From CAHJXF01 sp038225855 (GTDB lineage: Bacteria; Pseudomonadota; Gammaproteobacteria; Burkholderiales; Burkholderiaceae_D): a stretch of DNA of 64,000 nt. Under the pieces are notes generated by a model. The model did no database searches. It saw nothing but the letters and a program-made list of their open reading frames with translations, and had not been told where the DNA came from. How positions within the stretch are numbered: position 1 is the first letter of the stretch; every line of letters starts with the position of its first letter. The stretch covers positions 4,983 through 68,982 of the forward strand of contig JBBRQU010000021.1 of NCBI GenBank assembly GCA_038225855.1. The letters are read 5' to 3'. Below, piece after piece: positions 52,894 through 61,539 of the stretch. The position numbers and the translations under genes are program-made.

Positions 52894-53571
52894 ATGAACG
52901 CTGACCAACCCGACGATACGGACGAGGACCTGATGTTTGCCTACGCGGCCGGCAACGCGTCGGCATTCACGCGGCTCTACGATCGTCACGAGCGCAGTGT
53001 CCATCGATTCTTCCTGCGGCAATCGATCGCCGCGGAACAGGCCGACGATCTGTTGCAGGAGACCTGGATGGCGGTGGTCCGTCACGCATCGAACTACGCA
53101 CCCGATGCGAAGTTCACGACCTGGCTCTACACGATTGCGCGCAGCAAGCTGGTCGATCATTGGCGCGCGACGCGAAGGCACATGACGCTCGAGCTCGATG
53201 CGGCCAACGACCCCGACGACTTCGAGGACGGGGACGCGGTGGCGCTGCTCGAGCGCGTCGCCGATGGCGAAGCCGCGCGGCCCGACGTGCAGGCGATGTC
53301 GCGCGAATATGCACGCGCCTTCATGGTCGCGGTCGAGGCGCTGCCGGCGCCGCAGCGCGAGGCCTTCCTCCTCTACGTCGAAGGCGACGTGTCGATAGCA
53401 GCGATGGCCGCGATCACGTCGGTCGGCATCGAGACGGCGAAGAGTCGGCTGCGCTATGCGATGAAGCGCTTGCGCGCGGCGTGCGCCGAATGGCTGCAAC
53501 CGCCGCATGCAGTGCGCATGTCAGCGAGCCCCACGCCGCGCACCATCGAGGCCGCCAGCGATGAAGCCTGA
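52894..53571 (+). CDS. ECF-type RNA polymerase sigma factor
   Basis: 225 residues. Region 2 (A-F-T-R-L-Y-D-R-H, D-D-L-L-Q-E-T-W near 51-58, F-T-T-W-L-Y-T-I-A-R near 74-83) and region 4 (L-P-A-P-Q-R-E-A-F-L-L-Y-V near 150-162, then a helix-turn-helix with V-G-I-E-T-A-K-S-R-L). The two are separated by an acidic linker. No region 1 or 3, so it is an extracytoplasmic function sigma. The ATG at 52894 aligns with the family start. It overlaps the next gene by 11 bases, as expected for a sigma and regulator pair. Confidence 0.92.
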   Translation: MNADQPDDTDEDLMFAYAAGNASAFTRLYDRHERSVHRFFLRQSIAAEQADDLLQETWMAVVRHASNYAPDAKFTTWLYTIARSKLVDHWRATRRHMTLELDAANDPDDFEDGDAVALLERVADGEAARPDVQAMSREYARAFMVAVEALPAPQREAFLLYVEGDVSIAAMAAITSVGIETAKSRLRYAMKRLRAACAEWLQPPHAVRMSASPTPRTIEAASDEA

Positions 53572-54514
53572 ATCGAACCAGGCGCGCGACGAGCGTGCCG
53601 CCCAAGCAGCGCTTGCGCGCGCGTATCGCGAAGCATCGAACGCAGCCGACGAGCCACCCGATCCGCGCGTGCGTGCCGCGGTGCTCGCGGCTGCCGCACG
53701 CGCGGTCGATGCGAAGCCGCACGATGCTGCGCGTCGCGCCGCAGCGCATCCGTTCGCGACGCGGCGCTGGCCGCTCTCGGCCGCGGCGTTGCTGGTCGTC
53801 TCGATCATGACCGGCCTCGTCGTGACGCGCGGATGGTGGGAGCGCCCCGACCTCGTCGATGCGAACCAGCAGCGGCAAGAGAGGGTGCAAGAGAGGGTGC
53901 AAGAGAGCGCGCAAGAGGCGGCTCGGGCGCCCGCGCCGACGGCGCCAGCGCAAGACGCGCCGCAGCCGCCGGCACCATCGGCATCGGTGTCCAATGCACC
54001 AAGCGACCTCGCGGCGAATCCAGGCACTGCGCGAAGCGAACCCAAGGCGAAGCTGAACGATGCGCGTCGTCGAACCTCAGGCGTTGCGTCACCGAAAGCC
54101 AGTGGCGACGAGGCCCGCGAAGCATCTGCCACTCCTGCGCCCGACGGCGCCGATGCAACGGCATCGGGCATGACGGCAAAGAAGTCCGAGGAATTTTCAT
54201 CGAACGCGGCGGCGGTCGCGGCGTCGGCCGCGGCATCGACCGCGGCATCGACATCAACAACTGCGTCGGCCGCGCCCGCCCCCGCACAACGCTCGCTCTC
54301 GCGAATCGCACAGCTTCGTGGAAACCTGCGTGCCGACGAGACGACCGGGACACCAGCCGAGCCCGCATCCCCCGAGGCCTGGATCGAACGCATCGTCAAG
54401 CTGCGCGAAGCCGGCGAAGACGACCAGGCCGATCGCGAAGTCGCGCGGCTCAAGCTGCGCTATCCGGGCTTCACAATTCCGCGTGAAGCGCTGCGCCCGA
54501 TCGGAACGCGTTGA
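53561..54514 (+). CDS. Membrane protein, probable anti-sigma partner
   Basis: 317 residues. Cytosolic N-terminal helices (residues 1-68, R-A-A-V-L-A-A-A-A-R), one membrane helix near 70-89, then a long periplasmic low-complexity Ala/Ser/Pro/Glu region with a short coding duplication (Q-E-R-V twice near residue 107), and a C-terminal helix block W-I-E-R-I-V-K-L-R-E-A-G-E-D-D-Q-A-D-R-E-V. The layout, single-pass with a cytosolic head, and the overlap with the sigma gene suggest an anti-sigma factor. No classical zinc-binding His-Cys motif is present, so this is an inference from context. Confidence 0.75.
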   Translation: MKPESNQARDERAAQAALARAYREASNAADEPPDPRVRAAVLAAAARAVDAKPHDAARRAAAHPFATRRWPLSAAALLVVSIMTGLVVTRGWWERPDLVDANQQRQERVQERVQESAQEAARAPAPTAPAQDAPQPPAPSASVSNAPSDLAANPGTARSEPKAKLNDARRRTSGVASPKASGDEAREASATPAPDGADATASGMTAKKSEEFSSNAAAVAASAAASTAASTSTTASAAPAPAQRSLSRIAQLRGNLRADETTGTPAEPASPEAWIERIVKLREAGEDDQADREVARLKLRYPGFTIPREALRPIGTR

Positions 54515-54562
54515 GCGTTGCGGCGTGGGTACCATGCGGGAGACCAACGCCGGACCGCACAT

Positions 54563-55483
54563 ATGATCATCAACCATCGCGAAAACGCCGCCCTGCTCCT
54601 GCGCCATCCCCTCAAGTTCCTCTGGGAGGCGATCAAGGGCTTTCGCGCCGCTCAAGGTCTGTTGCTGGCCGGCGCAGTGGCGTACTACTCGCTGCTGTCG
54701 ATCGTTCCGCTCCTGATCGTGAGCGTCATCGCGCTCTCGCACTTCCTCGACCAACGCGAGCTGCTCAGAACCATCGGCCGCTACCTCGAGTGGCTGCTGC
54801 CGGGCCAGTCGCGAGCGATCGTCACGGAGCTTTCCAATTTCCTGGCCCACCGGGACGTGCTCGGTCCGGTGCTGGTGGTGACCATGATCTTCTTCAGCTC
54901 GCTCGCGTTCACGGTGCTGGAAAGTGCGATGGCGGTCATCTTCCACCACCGCAAGGCCGACCGCTCGCGGCACTTCATGGTCTCGGCCGTCATGCCCTAC
55001 ATCTACATCTTTTGCCTGTGCATCGGGCTGCTCCTGGCCACGCTCGTGTCGGGCGCGCTGCAGCTCATCGGTCAGGAGAGCATCGACCTCTTCGGGCGCA
55101 GTTGGTCGCTCTCGGGCGTCTCGGGTGTGCTGCTTTACCTGTTGGGGCTGGGCGGCGAAATCTTCATGCTGACCTCGCTCTATCTGGTGATGCCGGTTGG
55201 CCGCCTGTCGGTGCGGCATGCGTTGCTGGGGGGCGTCACCGCGGCGCTGCTGTGGGAGCTGACCCGCCGCGCGCTGGTGCTGTATTTCTCGACCCTGTCG
55301 CAGGTCAATGTGGTGTACGGCTCGCTAACCACCGCCATCGTGGTGTTGCTGAGCCTCGAGATCGCGGCCACGTTGATTCTCTTCGGCGCGCAGGTGATTG
55401 CGCAATACGAGCGCCTGGAGCGCACCGGGCGGATGGAGGCGCCCGGGCCTCCCCCCGATCTGGAGACGAGCCTGAAGTCGTAG
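54563..55483 (+). CDS. yihY: YihY/virulence factor BrkB family membrane protein
   Basis: 306 residues with about six membrane helices. Marks of the family: G-A-V-A-Y-Y-S-L-L-S-I-V-P-L-L near residues 36-50, Y-L-L-G-L-G-G-E-I and L-L-W-E-L-T-R-R near 229-236. Once called ribonuclease BN by mistake; function in the inner membrane is unknown. The ATG at 54563 leads directly into the family N-terminus. It begins 48 bases after the membrane protein gene. Confidence 0.9.
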   Translation: MIINHRENAALLLRHPLKFLWEAIKGFRAAQGLLLAGAVAYYSLLSIVPLLIVSVIALSHFLDQRELLRTIGRYLEWLLPGQSRAIVTELSNFLAHRDVLGPVLVVTMIFFSSLAFTVLESAMAVIFHHRKADRSRHFMVSAVMPYIYIFCLCIGLLLATLVSGALQLIGQESIDLFGRSWSLSGVSGVLLYLLGLGGEIFMLTSLYLVMPVGRLSVRHALLGGVTAALLWELTRRALVLYFSTLSQVNVVYGSLTTAIVVLLSLEIAATLILFGAQVIAQYERLERTGRMEAPGPPPDLETSLKS

Positions 55484-55512
55484 CCTGGGGCGTGTCGCGT
55501 AAGCTTGCACAG

Positions 55513-56025
55513 ATGAACGAAGCCGACTGGGAACAACGCGTATCGCAAGCCTGGGCGTCGATCGATCGACTGAGCGAGGCGGAGTTCCTGACCCTGATCG
55601 ATCGACTCGTCGCCGAGCTTCCGCCCGATAGCGGCGTCGGGATCTTCGAGCGCGCGGCAGCGCAGGATTCGACCGGCCATTCGGACCGCGCGGTGCCGCT
55701 CTATCGACAAGCGCTGGCCAGGGGTCTCGCAGGCGAGCGCCGGCGGCGCGCGGTGATCCAGCTTGCGAGTTCATTGCGCAACCTCGGCCAAGTCGAAGAA
55801 AGCGTCGCGTTGCTCACCGCTGAACTCGAAGCCGCGTCCGACCCGCTCGACGACGCGGTCCGCGCCTTTCTGGCGTTGGCTCTGGTCGACAGGGGGAGAG
55901 CGCGCGAGGCGGTCTCACTCGCGCTCGTCGCACTGGCACCGCACCTGCCGCGCTACCAACGCTCGCTGGCCAACTACGCCAGACTGCTGCTCGATCCGGC
56001 TCGCCTCGACCCGCGCAAAGAGTGA
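55513..56025 (+). CDS. Tetratricopeptide repeat protein
   Basis: 170 residues, all helical, soluble. The repeats are visible as G-H-S-D-R-A-V-P-L-Y-R-Q-A-L-A-R-G-L and R-R-A-V-I-Q-L-A-S-S-L-R-N-L-G-Q-V-E-E-S-V-A-L-L (residues 55-105), followed by A-F-L-A-L-A-L-V-D-R-G-R-A-R-E-A-V. The family (TPR_5) occurs in many bacteria without a known role. It follows yihY by 29 bases and is convergent with the EthD-like gene. Confidence 0.82.
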   Translation: MNEADWEQRVSQAWASIDRLSEAEFLTLIDRLVAELPPDSGVGIFERAAAQDSTGHSDRAVPLYRQALARGLAGERRRRAVIQLASSLRNLGQVEESVALLTAELEAASDPLDDAVRAFLALALVDRGRAREAVSLALVALAPHLPRYQRSLANYARLLLDPARLDPRKE

Positions 56026-56044
56026 CGCAAGCTGAGCCTCGCGT

Positions 56045-56353
56045 TCAGACTTCCTTCGTATCGAACATCAACATCTCGACACCCGCCTGCGCGAAGTTCG
56101 CCAGGTCGCCCGCGGCGGCGGCGCCCTCGGGCGATCCCAACGCCTGCTGCAACGCGCCCATCGAATCGAACTCGAGCGTCGCGACGAGGTGGTACGGCGA
56201 GTCTCCCGCCGGGCTTGCGATCGGGCCCGCGCTGACCTCGTAACGCTTGAGGCCCGGTATCTTGTTGGCGAGCGGTACATGCGTCTTGAAGTAGTAATCG
56301 TCGAACGCCGCCGCGTCGGCCGGTTTCTTGTAGAGCACCACGAGCTTCGCCAT
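56045..56353 (-). CDS. EthD family ferredoxin-like barrel protein
   Basis: 102 residues. EthD marks: V-V-L-Y-K-K-P-A-D-A-A-A-F-D-D-Y-Y near residues 5-21, then H-V-P-L-A-N-K-I-P-G-L and Y-H-L-V-A-T-L-E-F near 54-62, the dimeric alpha/beta barrel fold. EthD was found in ether degradation, but most members have no assigned role. Lies downstream of nothing obvious on its strand; argH is transcribed toward it with 69 bases between. Confidence 0.85.
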   Translation of the reverse strand: MAKLVVLYKKPADAAAFDDYYFKTHVPLANKIPGLKRYEVSAGPIASPAGDSPYHLVATLEFDSMGALQQALGSPEGAAAAGDLANFAQAGVEMLMFDTKEV

Positions 56354-56422
56354 CTCACATCCTCCTCGTTGTTGCGATCCGCCGATCGGACCGCGTGGTT
56401 GTCGTAGATCGATCGTGCCGCG

Positions 56423-57829
56423 CTACTTCAAGCGCATGCGATGCGCCGCGATCTCGTCCCTCACGCGCTGCGGCGCCGTGCCGCCCACGTGCGCGCGGCT
56501 TGCGACCGAGCCTTCGAGCGTGAGCACCGCGTGCACGTCGTCGCCGATGCGTGAGCCAACCTCGCCGACCGTCGCTCGCAGTTCTTCGAGCGACAGGTCG
56601 GCGAGATCGACCCCGCGCTCTTCGCACCAACGCACCGCGCGCGCGACCGCTTCGTGCGCGTCGCGAAACGGCAGGCCCTTCCTGACTAGATAGTCGGCCA
56701 GATCGGTCGCGGTCGAGTAGCCTTCGAGCGCAGCCGCGCGCATCGCGTCGGGCTTGACGGTGTTGCCGGCGATCCTCTCGGCGAAGATCGCGAGCGTGTC
56801 GGACAGCGTATCGGTCACGTCGAACAGCGGCTCCTTGTCTTCCTGATTGTCCTTGTTGTAGGTCAGCGGCTGGCCCTTCATCAAGGTCAGCAAACCCATT
56901 AGATGACCATAGACGCGCCCGGTCTTGCCGCGCGCGAGTTCGGCCGCATCGGGATTCTTCTTCTGCGGCATGATCGACGAGCCGGTGCAGAAGCGGTCCG
57001 CGATGTCGATGAAGCCGAAGCGCGGGCTCATCCACAAGACGAGTTCTTCGGACAGGCGCGAGATGTGCATCATCGCGATCGACGAAGTCGCTGCGAATTC
57101 GATCGCGAAGTCGCGATCCGAGACCGCGTCCAGCGAGTTGTGGCACACGCCGTCGAAGCCCAGCGTCTTCGCGACTCTTTCGCGATCGATGGGAAAGCTG
57201 GTGCCCGCAAGCGCGGCCGCGCCGAGCGGCAGACGATTGACGCGCTTCCTGCAGTCGACGAAGCGCTCGCCGTCGCGCGCGAACATCTCGACGTACGCGA
57301 GCAGGTGATGGCCGAAGGTCACGGGCTGCGCGACCTGCATGTGCGTGAAGCCCGGCATGATCGTCTCGACATTCGCATCGGCCAGATCGAGCAGCGCGCG
57401 CTGCACGGCGGTGAGCCGTTCCCGCAGGCCATCGATCGCGCCGCGCAGCCACAGGCGCATGTCGGTCGCGACCTGATCGTTGCGCGAGCGCGCGGTGTGC
57501 AGCCGCTTGCCCGCATCGCCGACGAGTTCGGTCAGCCGACGCTCGATGTTCAGATGGACGTCCTCGAGATCGATAGACCACGTAAAGCGTTCGCTTTCGA
57601 TCTCGTGGCGTATCGTCGCCATGCCGCGCACGATCGCCGCGTGATCGTCGTGCGAAAGAATGCCCACGTGATGCAGCATCTCGGCGTGCGCGAGCGAGCC
57701 TTCGATGTCGACCAAGGCAAGCCGCTGGTCGAAATCCACCGATGCCGTGTAGCGCTTCAACAGCGCCGACATGGGCTCGGAGAAGCGCGCCGACCAGGCC
57801 TCGGTCTTGCGTGAAAACTGTTGTGTCAT
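56423..57829 (-). CDS. argH: Argininosuccinate lyase
   Basis: 468 residues, family length. Last step of arginine synthesis: argininosuccinate to arginine and fumarate. Marks: HTARSRNDQ at 111-119 and the signature GSSIMPQKKNPD from residue 283 with the catalytic Ser. The ATG at 57829 aligns with the usual start and leaves no extension. It is divergent from the histidine kinase gene; the argH-kinase-regulator arrangement is common in betaproteobacteria. Confidence 0.97.
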   Translation of the reverse strand: MTQQFSRKTEAWSARFSEPMSALLKRYTASVDFDQRLALVDIEGSLAHAEMLHHVGILSHDDHAAIVRGMATIRHEIESERFTWSIDLEDVHLNIERRLTELVGDAGKRLHTARSRNDQVATDMRLWLRGAIDGLRERLTAVQRALLDLADANVETIMPGFTHMQVAQPVTFGHHLLAYVEMFARDGERFVDCRKRVNRLPLGAAALAGTSFPIDRERVAKTLGFDGVCHNSLDAVSDRDFAIEFAATSSIAMMHISRLSEELVLWMSPRFGFIDIADRFCTGSSIMPQKKNPDAAELARGKTGRVYGHLMGLLTLMKGQPLTYNKDNQEDKEPLFDVTDTLSDTLAIFAERIAGNTVKPDAMRAAALEGYSTATDLADYLVRKGLPFRDAHEAVARAVRWCEERGVDLADLSLEELRATVGEVGSRIGDDVHAVLTLEGSVASRAHVGGTAPQRVRDEIAAHRMRLK

Positions 57830-57960
57830 TATCTTCGGGAGTCCGGAATCGAGGCGTGCTGGAGTCGCTTGCATGTCGCCGCTGCATCGAGCACGGCAGG
57901 CGGCTGCGCATGCCGCGATCGGTTTTTCTGAAGGCATCCCACCTGAACGATAGGGGCCGC

Positions 57961-59142
57961 GTGAGCGAGGAAAGTATAAGTCAGGCCGCCCCTGCAGCCG
58001 CGCTGTCCGCGGCCGCCGAGCGCGATGCGATGCACTCGAACGCATCGAATGGGTCGATGAGCGAAGGGCGCGAGGAATCGCACGACCGATCGCACGAAAA
58101 ATTGCTGGCCGAGACCGCGGTCGTGATCGACAGCCCGGTGCCGGACTGGTGCAACCTCGGCCTGACGTTACGCATCGTCGTCGCGATCAATGTGCTGTTC
58201 TTCTGCATCGCCGCGCTCGACGCCGCGTCGTTCACCCAATGGCTCACGCAATGGTTGCGCCTGGCGATGCTGATCGAACCGGTGCTGATCGCGAGCCTGT
58301 TGTTCGGATGCCTGATGCGACGCGTGACGTGGCGCTGGCCCGCGCGATTGCAGTTCGCGATGGTGCTCGTGTTGCCGGCGTCGTTGACGTTGATCGCCGA
58401 GTCGCTGATGAGCGCGAGCGGCACATTGCGTCCTCTGACCTTGTGGCGCGATGCGGCCTTCGCGACGCTGCTCGCGGCCGCCGTTCTCTACTGGGCCAAG
58501 CTGCGCGAGCGCGCCTATTCGCCCGCGCTCGCGGAAGCGCAACTGCAGGCCTTGCAGTCGCGCATTCGTCCGCATTTTCTGTTCAACAGCCTGAACGCCG
58601 CGCTCGGTCTGATCCGCTCGGATCCGCGGCGCGCCGAGACCGTGCTCGAGGACATCGCCGATCTGTTTCGCGTGCTGATGCGCGACAGCCGCGAGCGCGT
58701 ACCGCTCGCCAACGAGATCGATCTGTGCAAGCAATATCTCGCGATCGAGAACCTGCGTCTCGGTGATCGCCTCGAGACCGCGTGGCGCATCGACGATGCG
58801 GCGCTGCCCGCACTCGTGCCAACCTTGCTGTTGCAGCCGCTGATCGAGAACGCCGTCCATCACGGCATCGAGCCCTCGCTGACGGGCGGCGTGATCGCCA
58901 TCGATGTTGCGCGGGTCGGGCGCTATATCGAGATCAGCATCACCAATCCCTGGCAGGGCGATGCAGCTGCGGCATCGACCCGCGGCAACGGCATCGGCCT
59001 CGACAACGTGCGTCAACGTCTCGCGCTCGTGCATGATCTGGAGGCGACGATCGACAGCAACGTACGCGACGGGCACTACGTGGTTCGCATGCGCATGCCG
59101 GCGGAGCGGCGGCGAGCGCCGCGCGGGCAGAAGCCTTCGTAA
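57961..59142 (+). CDS. algZ: AlgZ/LytS-type sensor histidine kinase
   Basis: 393 residues starting at a GTG with AGGGG upstream. About four to five membrane helices between residues 66 and 178, then a LytS-type kinase domain: His205 in R-P-H-F-L-F-N-S-L-N, N-box L-L-Q-P-L-I-E-N-A-V-H-H-G near 286-298, and G-N-G-I-G-L-D-N-V near 342-350. Phosphorylates the LytTR regulator encoded next. In-frame ATG at 57910 would add 17 residues. The first 60 residues are polar and Ser/Ala-rich. The signal sensed is unknown. Confidence 0.9.
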   Translation: MSEESISQAAPAAALSAAAERDAMHSNASNGSMSEGREESHDRSHEKLLAETAVVIDSPVPDWCNLGLTLRIVVAINVLFFCIAALDAASFTQWLTQWLRLAMLIEPVLIASLLFGCLMRRVTWRWPARLQFAMVLVLPASLTLIAESLMSASGTLRPLTLWRDAAFATLLAAAVLYWAKLRERAYSPALAEAQLQALQSRIRPHFLFNSLNAALGLIRSDPRRAETVLEDIADLFRVLMRDSRERVPLANEIDLCKQYLAIENLRLGDRLETAWRIDDAALPALVPTLLLQPLIENAVHHGIEPSLTGGVIAIDVARVGRYIEISITNPWQGDAAAASTRGNGIGLDNVRQRLALVHDLEATIDSNVRDGHYVVRMRMPAERRRAPRGQKPS

Positions 59143-59191
59143 TTTTTTGCTGCCGCCCTTTTCAGGCGCGGGGCTTTCCAATGGGAAGACG

Positions 59192-60010
59192 ATGATCGAC
59201 AACACCGACACTTCCGCTCGCATCCTCATCGTCGATGACGAAGCGCCGGCGCGCGCGCGCATGCTCGACCTGCTGTCGGATGTCGCGAGCGATTTTCCGC
59301 ACACCGTCGTCGGCGAGGCCGGCGACGGCAGGAGCGCGCTCGATCGTCTCGCCGAAACGCCGGCCGACATCGCGTTGATCGATGTGCAGATGCCCGGCAT
59401 GAGCGGCATCGAACTCGCTCGACATCTGGGCGCACTGCCCGAGCCGCCCGCGATCGTGTTCGTCACTGCGTTCGACGAATACGCGGTCAAGGCCTTCGAA
59501 GTGCACGCGCTCGACTATCTGATGAAACCGGTGCGCGCCGCGCGCCTGCTCGAAGCGCTGATGCGGGTGCGCGCACTCGGTCAGCGATCGCAGGAACGCC
59601 AGACGCAGGCGATCGCGGCCGCCGCGCGCGAGTCTGACCAGGCGCAGGGGCGCAAGCGCGACACCATCGCGGTCGTCGAGCGCGGGCGCGTGCTCTTGGT
59701 GCCGGTCGCCGATGTCGTCTATCTGAAGGCCGAGCTCAAATACATCACGATCCGCACCGCGGACCGCGAGTACCTGACCGAAGAGCCGCTCGTCGATCTC
59801 GAAAACGAATTCGCCGATCGCTTCATCCGCGTGCACCGCAATGCGCTGGTGTCGCGCAGCGCGATCGCCGGGTTCGAGCGCGTCGAAAGCGTGGGCAGCG
59901 GCGATGCGGTCGGCGAGCCGCACTGGGTCGTGACCTTGCGCAACGTGTCCGAGCGCTTGCCGGTAAGCCGACGACAGTGGCCGCTCGTCAAGGAAGCGAT
60001 GCGGTCGTGA
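59192..60010 (+). CDS. algR: AlgR/LytTR-type response regulator
   Basis: 272 residues. Receiver domain with D15-D16 acidic pair (I-V-D-D-E), phosphoacceptor Asp64 (L-I-D-V-Q-M-P-G), T-A in V-T-A-F-D and Lys in M-K-P-V. LytTR DNA-binding domain from about 158 (V-V-Y-L-K-A-E-L-K-Y-I-T-I-R-T near 179-193, F-I-R-V-H-R-N-A-L-V-S near 217-227). In Pseudomonas AlgR controls alginate and type IV pilus minor pilin genes; a link to the pil operon at the left end is possible but not shown. Follows its kinase by 49 bases. Confidence 0.93.
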   Translation: MIDNTDTSARILIVDDEAPARARMLDLLSDVASDFPHTVVGEAGDGRSALDRLAETPADIALIDVQMPGMSGIELARHLGALPEPPAIVFVTAFDEYAVKAFEVHALDYLMKPVRAARLLEALMRVRALGQRSQERQTQAIAAAARESDQAQGRKRDTIAVVERGRVLLVPVADVVYLKAELKYITIRTADREYLTEEPLVDLENEFADRFIRVHRNALVSRSAIAGFERVESVGSGDAVGEPHWVVTLRNVSERLPVSRRQWPLVKEAMRS

Positions 60011-60023
60011 GGGACCCGTCTTC

Positions 60024-60073
60024 GTCATTTCGAACGCAGTGCGAGATCTCATCGCTGCGCTCGTTGGAATGAC
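60024..60073. repeat. Dispersed palindromic repeat, family 2 (short copy)
   Basis: GTCATTTCGAACGCAGTGCG at one end and CGCTCGTTGGAATGAC at the other, with inner GCGAGATCTC. Related to the copy at 34423. Its right end overlaps the likely -35 box of the gene at 60119. Confidence 0.7.
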
Positions 60074-60091
60074 ATCGGGCTGCGCGATAAT
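60064..60091 (+). promoter_or_regulatory. Putative promoter of the small operon at 60119
   Basis: TTGGAA (60064-60069), 16 bases, GATAAT (60086-60091), 27 bases before the ATG. The -35 box lies inside the arm of the family 2 repeat. Confidence 0.4.
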
Positions 60092-60118
60092 GCCGCCTTC
60101 GATCCAAAGGAAGGCTCC

Positions 60119-60385
60119 ATGCCCTACATCCTCAGTACCGCGCGCGACAAGCTCAAATCGGCCACCGATGCCGTCGCCGCCGTGATCGACCAGAACACCA
60201 CCGCAGGCGACCTCAACTACATGATCTCGCTGATGGCCAAGGCTTACATCGGCGCCAAGGGTCTGCGTTACGAGCATCTGAACGCAGTCGTCGGCGCGCT
60301 CGATTCCGCCAAGGCCGAATTCCAGCGCCGGGTCGTCGCGCCGTATGAAGACCAGAAGATCGGTGAAAACGGCGACGTGTATTGA
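60119..60385 (+). CDS. Small soluble protein of unknown function (DUF6899-like)
   Basis: 88 residues without signal or membrane segment. The pattern M-P-Y-I at the start, G-D-L-N-Y-M-I-S-L near residues 30-38, and R-R-V-V-A-P-Y-E-D-Q-K-I-G-E-N-G-D-V-Y at the end is shared with a small bacterial family of unknown role. AAGGAAGG lies 6-8 bases before the ATG. First of three closely spaced genes that end in the dioxygenase. Confidence 0.75.
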   Translation: MPYILSTARDKLKSATDAVAAVIDQNTTAGDLNYMISLMAKAYIGAKGLRYEHLNAVVGALDSAKAEFQRRVVAPYEDQKIGENGDVY

Positions 60386-60400
60386 AGGGAGGGCCCAACG

Positions 60401-60697
60401 ATGATCGTCATCACCGGCGCTGTCGTCGCCAAACCCGACTGCGTCGATGAAGCGCTGGCACTCAGCCTCGAGCACGTCAAGCGCTCGCGCACAGAGCCCG
60501 GATGTATCTCGCATGCCGTGCATCGCGCCGTCGAGAATCCGCTGCGGCTGGTCTTCGTCGAGGAGTGGGCCGATATGGCCGCGCTCGGTGCGCACTTCGC
60601 GGTACCGGCATCGCGCGCCTTTGGCAAGGCGATGGGTACGTTGGCGAGCGAGGCGCCGGTGATCAGGATCTACGAGGCAAAACGAGTCGAGCAATGA
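60401..60697 (+). CDS. Antibiotic biosynthesis monooxygenase (ABM) domain protein
   Basis: 98 residues with the dimeric ferredoxin-like fold of ABM proteins: M-I-V-I-T-G-A-V-V-A-K at the start, E-P-G-C-I-S-H-A-V-H near residues 32-41 and L-V-F-V-E-E-W-A-D-M near 49-58. Such proteins are cofactor-free oxygenases or quinol monooxygenases (YgiN-like). The stop overlaps the ATG of the dioxygenase gene by 4 bases, linking the two oxygenase-type genes. Confidence 0.85.
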   Translation: MIVITGAVVAKPDCVDEALALSLEHVKRSRTEPGCISHAVHRAVENPLRLVFVEEWADMAALGAHFAVPASRAFGKAMGTLASEAPVIRIYEAKRVEQ

Positions 60698-61512
60698 GTT
60701 CAGTGAAGAGCCCGGCGGCACGCATGCCCGCGCTCTACATCCCGCACGGCGCGGGCCCCTGCTTCTTCATGGACTGGACCCCACGCGACACATGGACGCG
60801 CATGGGTGAATTTCTGCGGGGCGCCATGTCCGCGTTGCCGCACAAGCCTGCCGCGATCCTGATGGTGTCCGCGCATTGGGAAATGCCCCACTTCACGGTG
60901 GGCAGCGCGGAGCAACCCGGCCTGCTGTTCGACTACAGCGGCTTTCCGCCGCACACCTATCAGCTGAGTTACGCGCCCCCGGGCAGCCCCGCGCTTGCGT
61001 CTCGCGTGCGCGCGCTGCTGACGGCAGCGGGCCTTCCGAACGACGAAGACCGCGAACGCGCCTACGACCACGGCATGTTCATCCCGCTGCTGTTGATGGC
61101 GCCCGCGGCCGACATTCCGGTCGTGCAGTTGTCGGTGCGAACCGGACTCGATGCGCGCGAGCACGAAGCCGTCGGCGCCGCACTCGCGCCGCTGCGCAAC
61201 GAAGGCGTGTTCATCGTCGGCAGCGGCATGAGCTTTCACAACATGCGCGGCTATGGCGATGCACGCTTCGGTCCGGTCTCGGACCGCTTCGACGCATGGC
61301 TCACGGAAACCGTCGGCATGGCCGACGCGACTACGCGCGGCGCAGCGCTTGCGCGCTGGCACGAGCATCCGGACGGACGTCCCTCGCATCCGCGCGAAGA
61401 GCATCTGATCCCTCTGATGGTGGTCGCCGGAAGTGCGGGCGACGTCGCGGGTCGCCGCGTATTCAGCGACCGCGTGATGGAGACGACGGTGTCGGCGTTT
61501 CAGTTCGAATGA
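60694..61512 (+). CDS. LigB-type extradiol dioxygenase, DODA/YgiD family
   Basis: 272 residues. Metal and active-site histidines are visible: I-P-H-G-A-G near residues 15-20, A-H-W-E near 56-59, Y-D-H-G-M-F-I-P-L near 124-132, S-G-M-S-F-H-N near 174-180 and H-P-R-E-E-H-L-I-P near 228-236. The family opens catechol rings with Fe or Zn; YgiD acts on L-DOPA. The natural substrate here is unknown. The ATG overlaps the ABM stop. It converges on hldD. Confidence 0.92.
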   Translation: MSSVKSPAARMPALYIPHGAGPCFFMDWTPRDTWTRMGEFLRGAMSALPHKPAAILMVSAHWEMPHFTVGSAEQPGLLFDYSGFPPHTYQLSYAPPGSPALASRVRALLTAAGLPNDEDRERAYDHGMFIPLLLMAPAADIPVVQLSVRTGLDAREHEAVGAALAPLRNEGVFIVGSGMSFHNMRGYGDARFGPVSDRFDAWLTETVGMADATTRGAALARWHEHPDGRPSHPREEHLIPLMVVAGSAGDVAGRRVFSDRVMETTVSAFQFE

Positions 61513-61539
61513 CGAAACACGGACCGTTGCAACGATCGT

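Noticed and set aside
53879..53910. Direct repeat of about 15 bases as a regulatory or phase-variable tract
   Set aside because: It is in frame inside the linker of the membrane protein (Q-E-R-V twice) and changes would only alter linker length.
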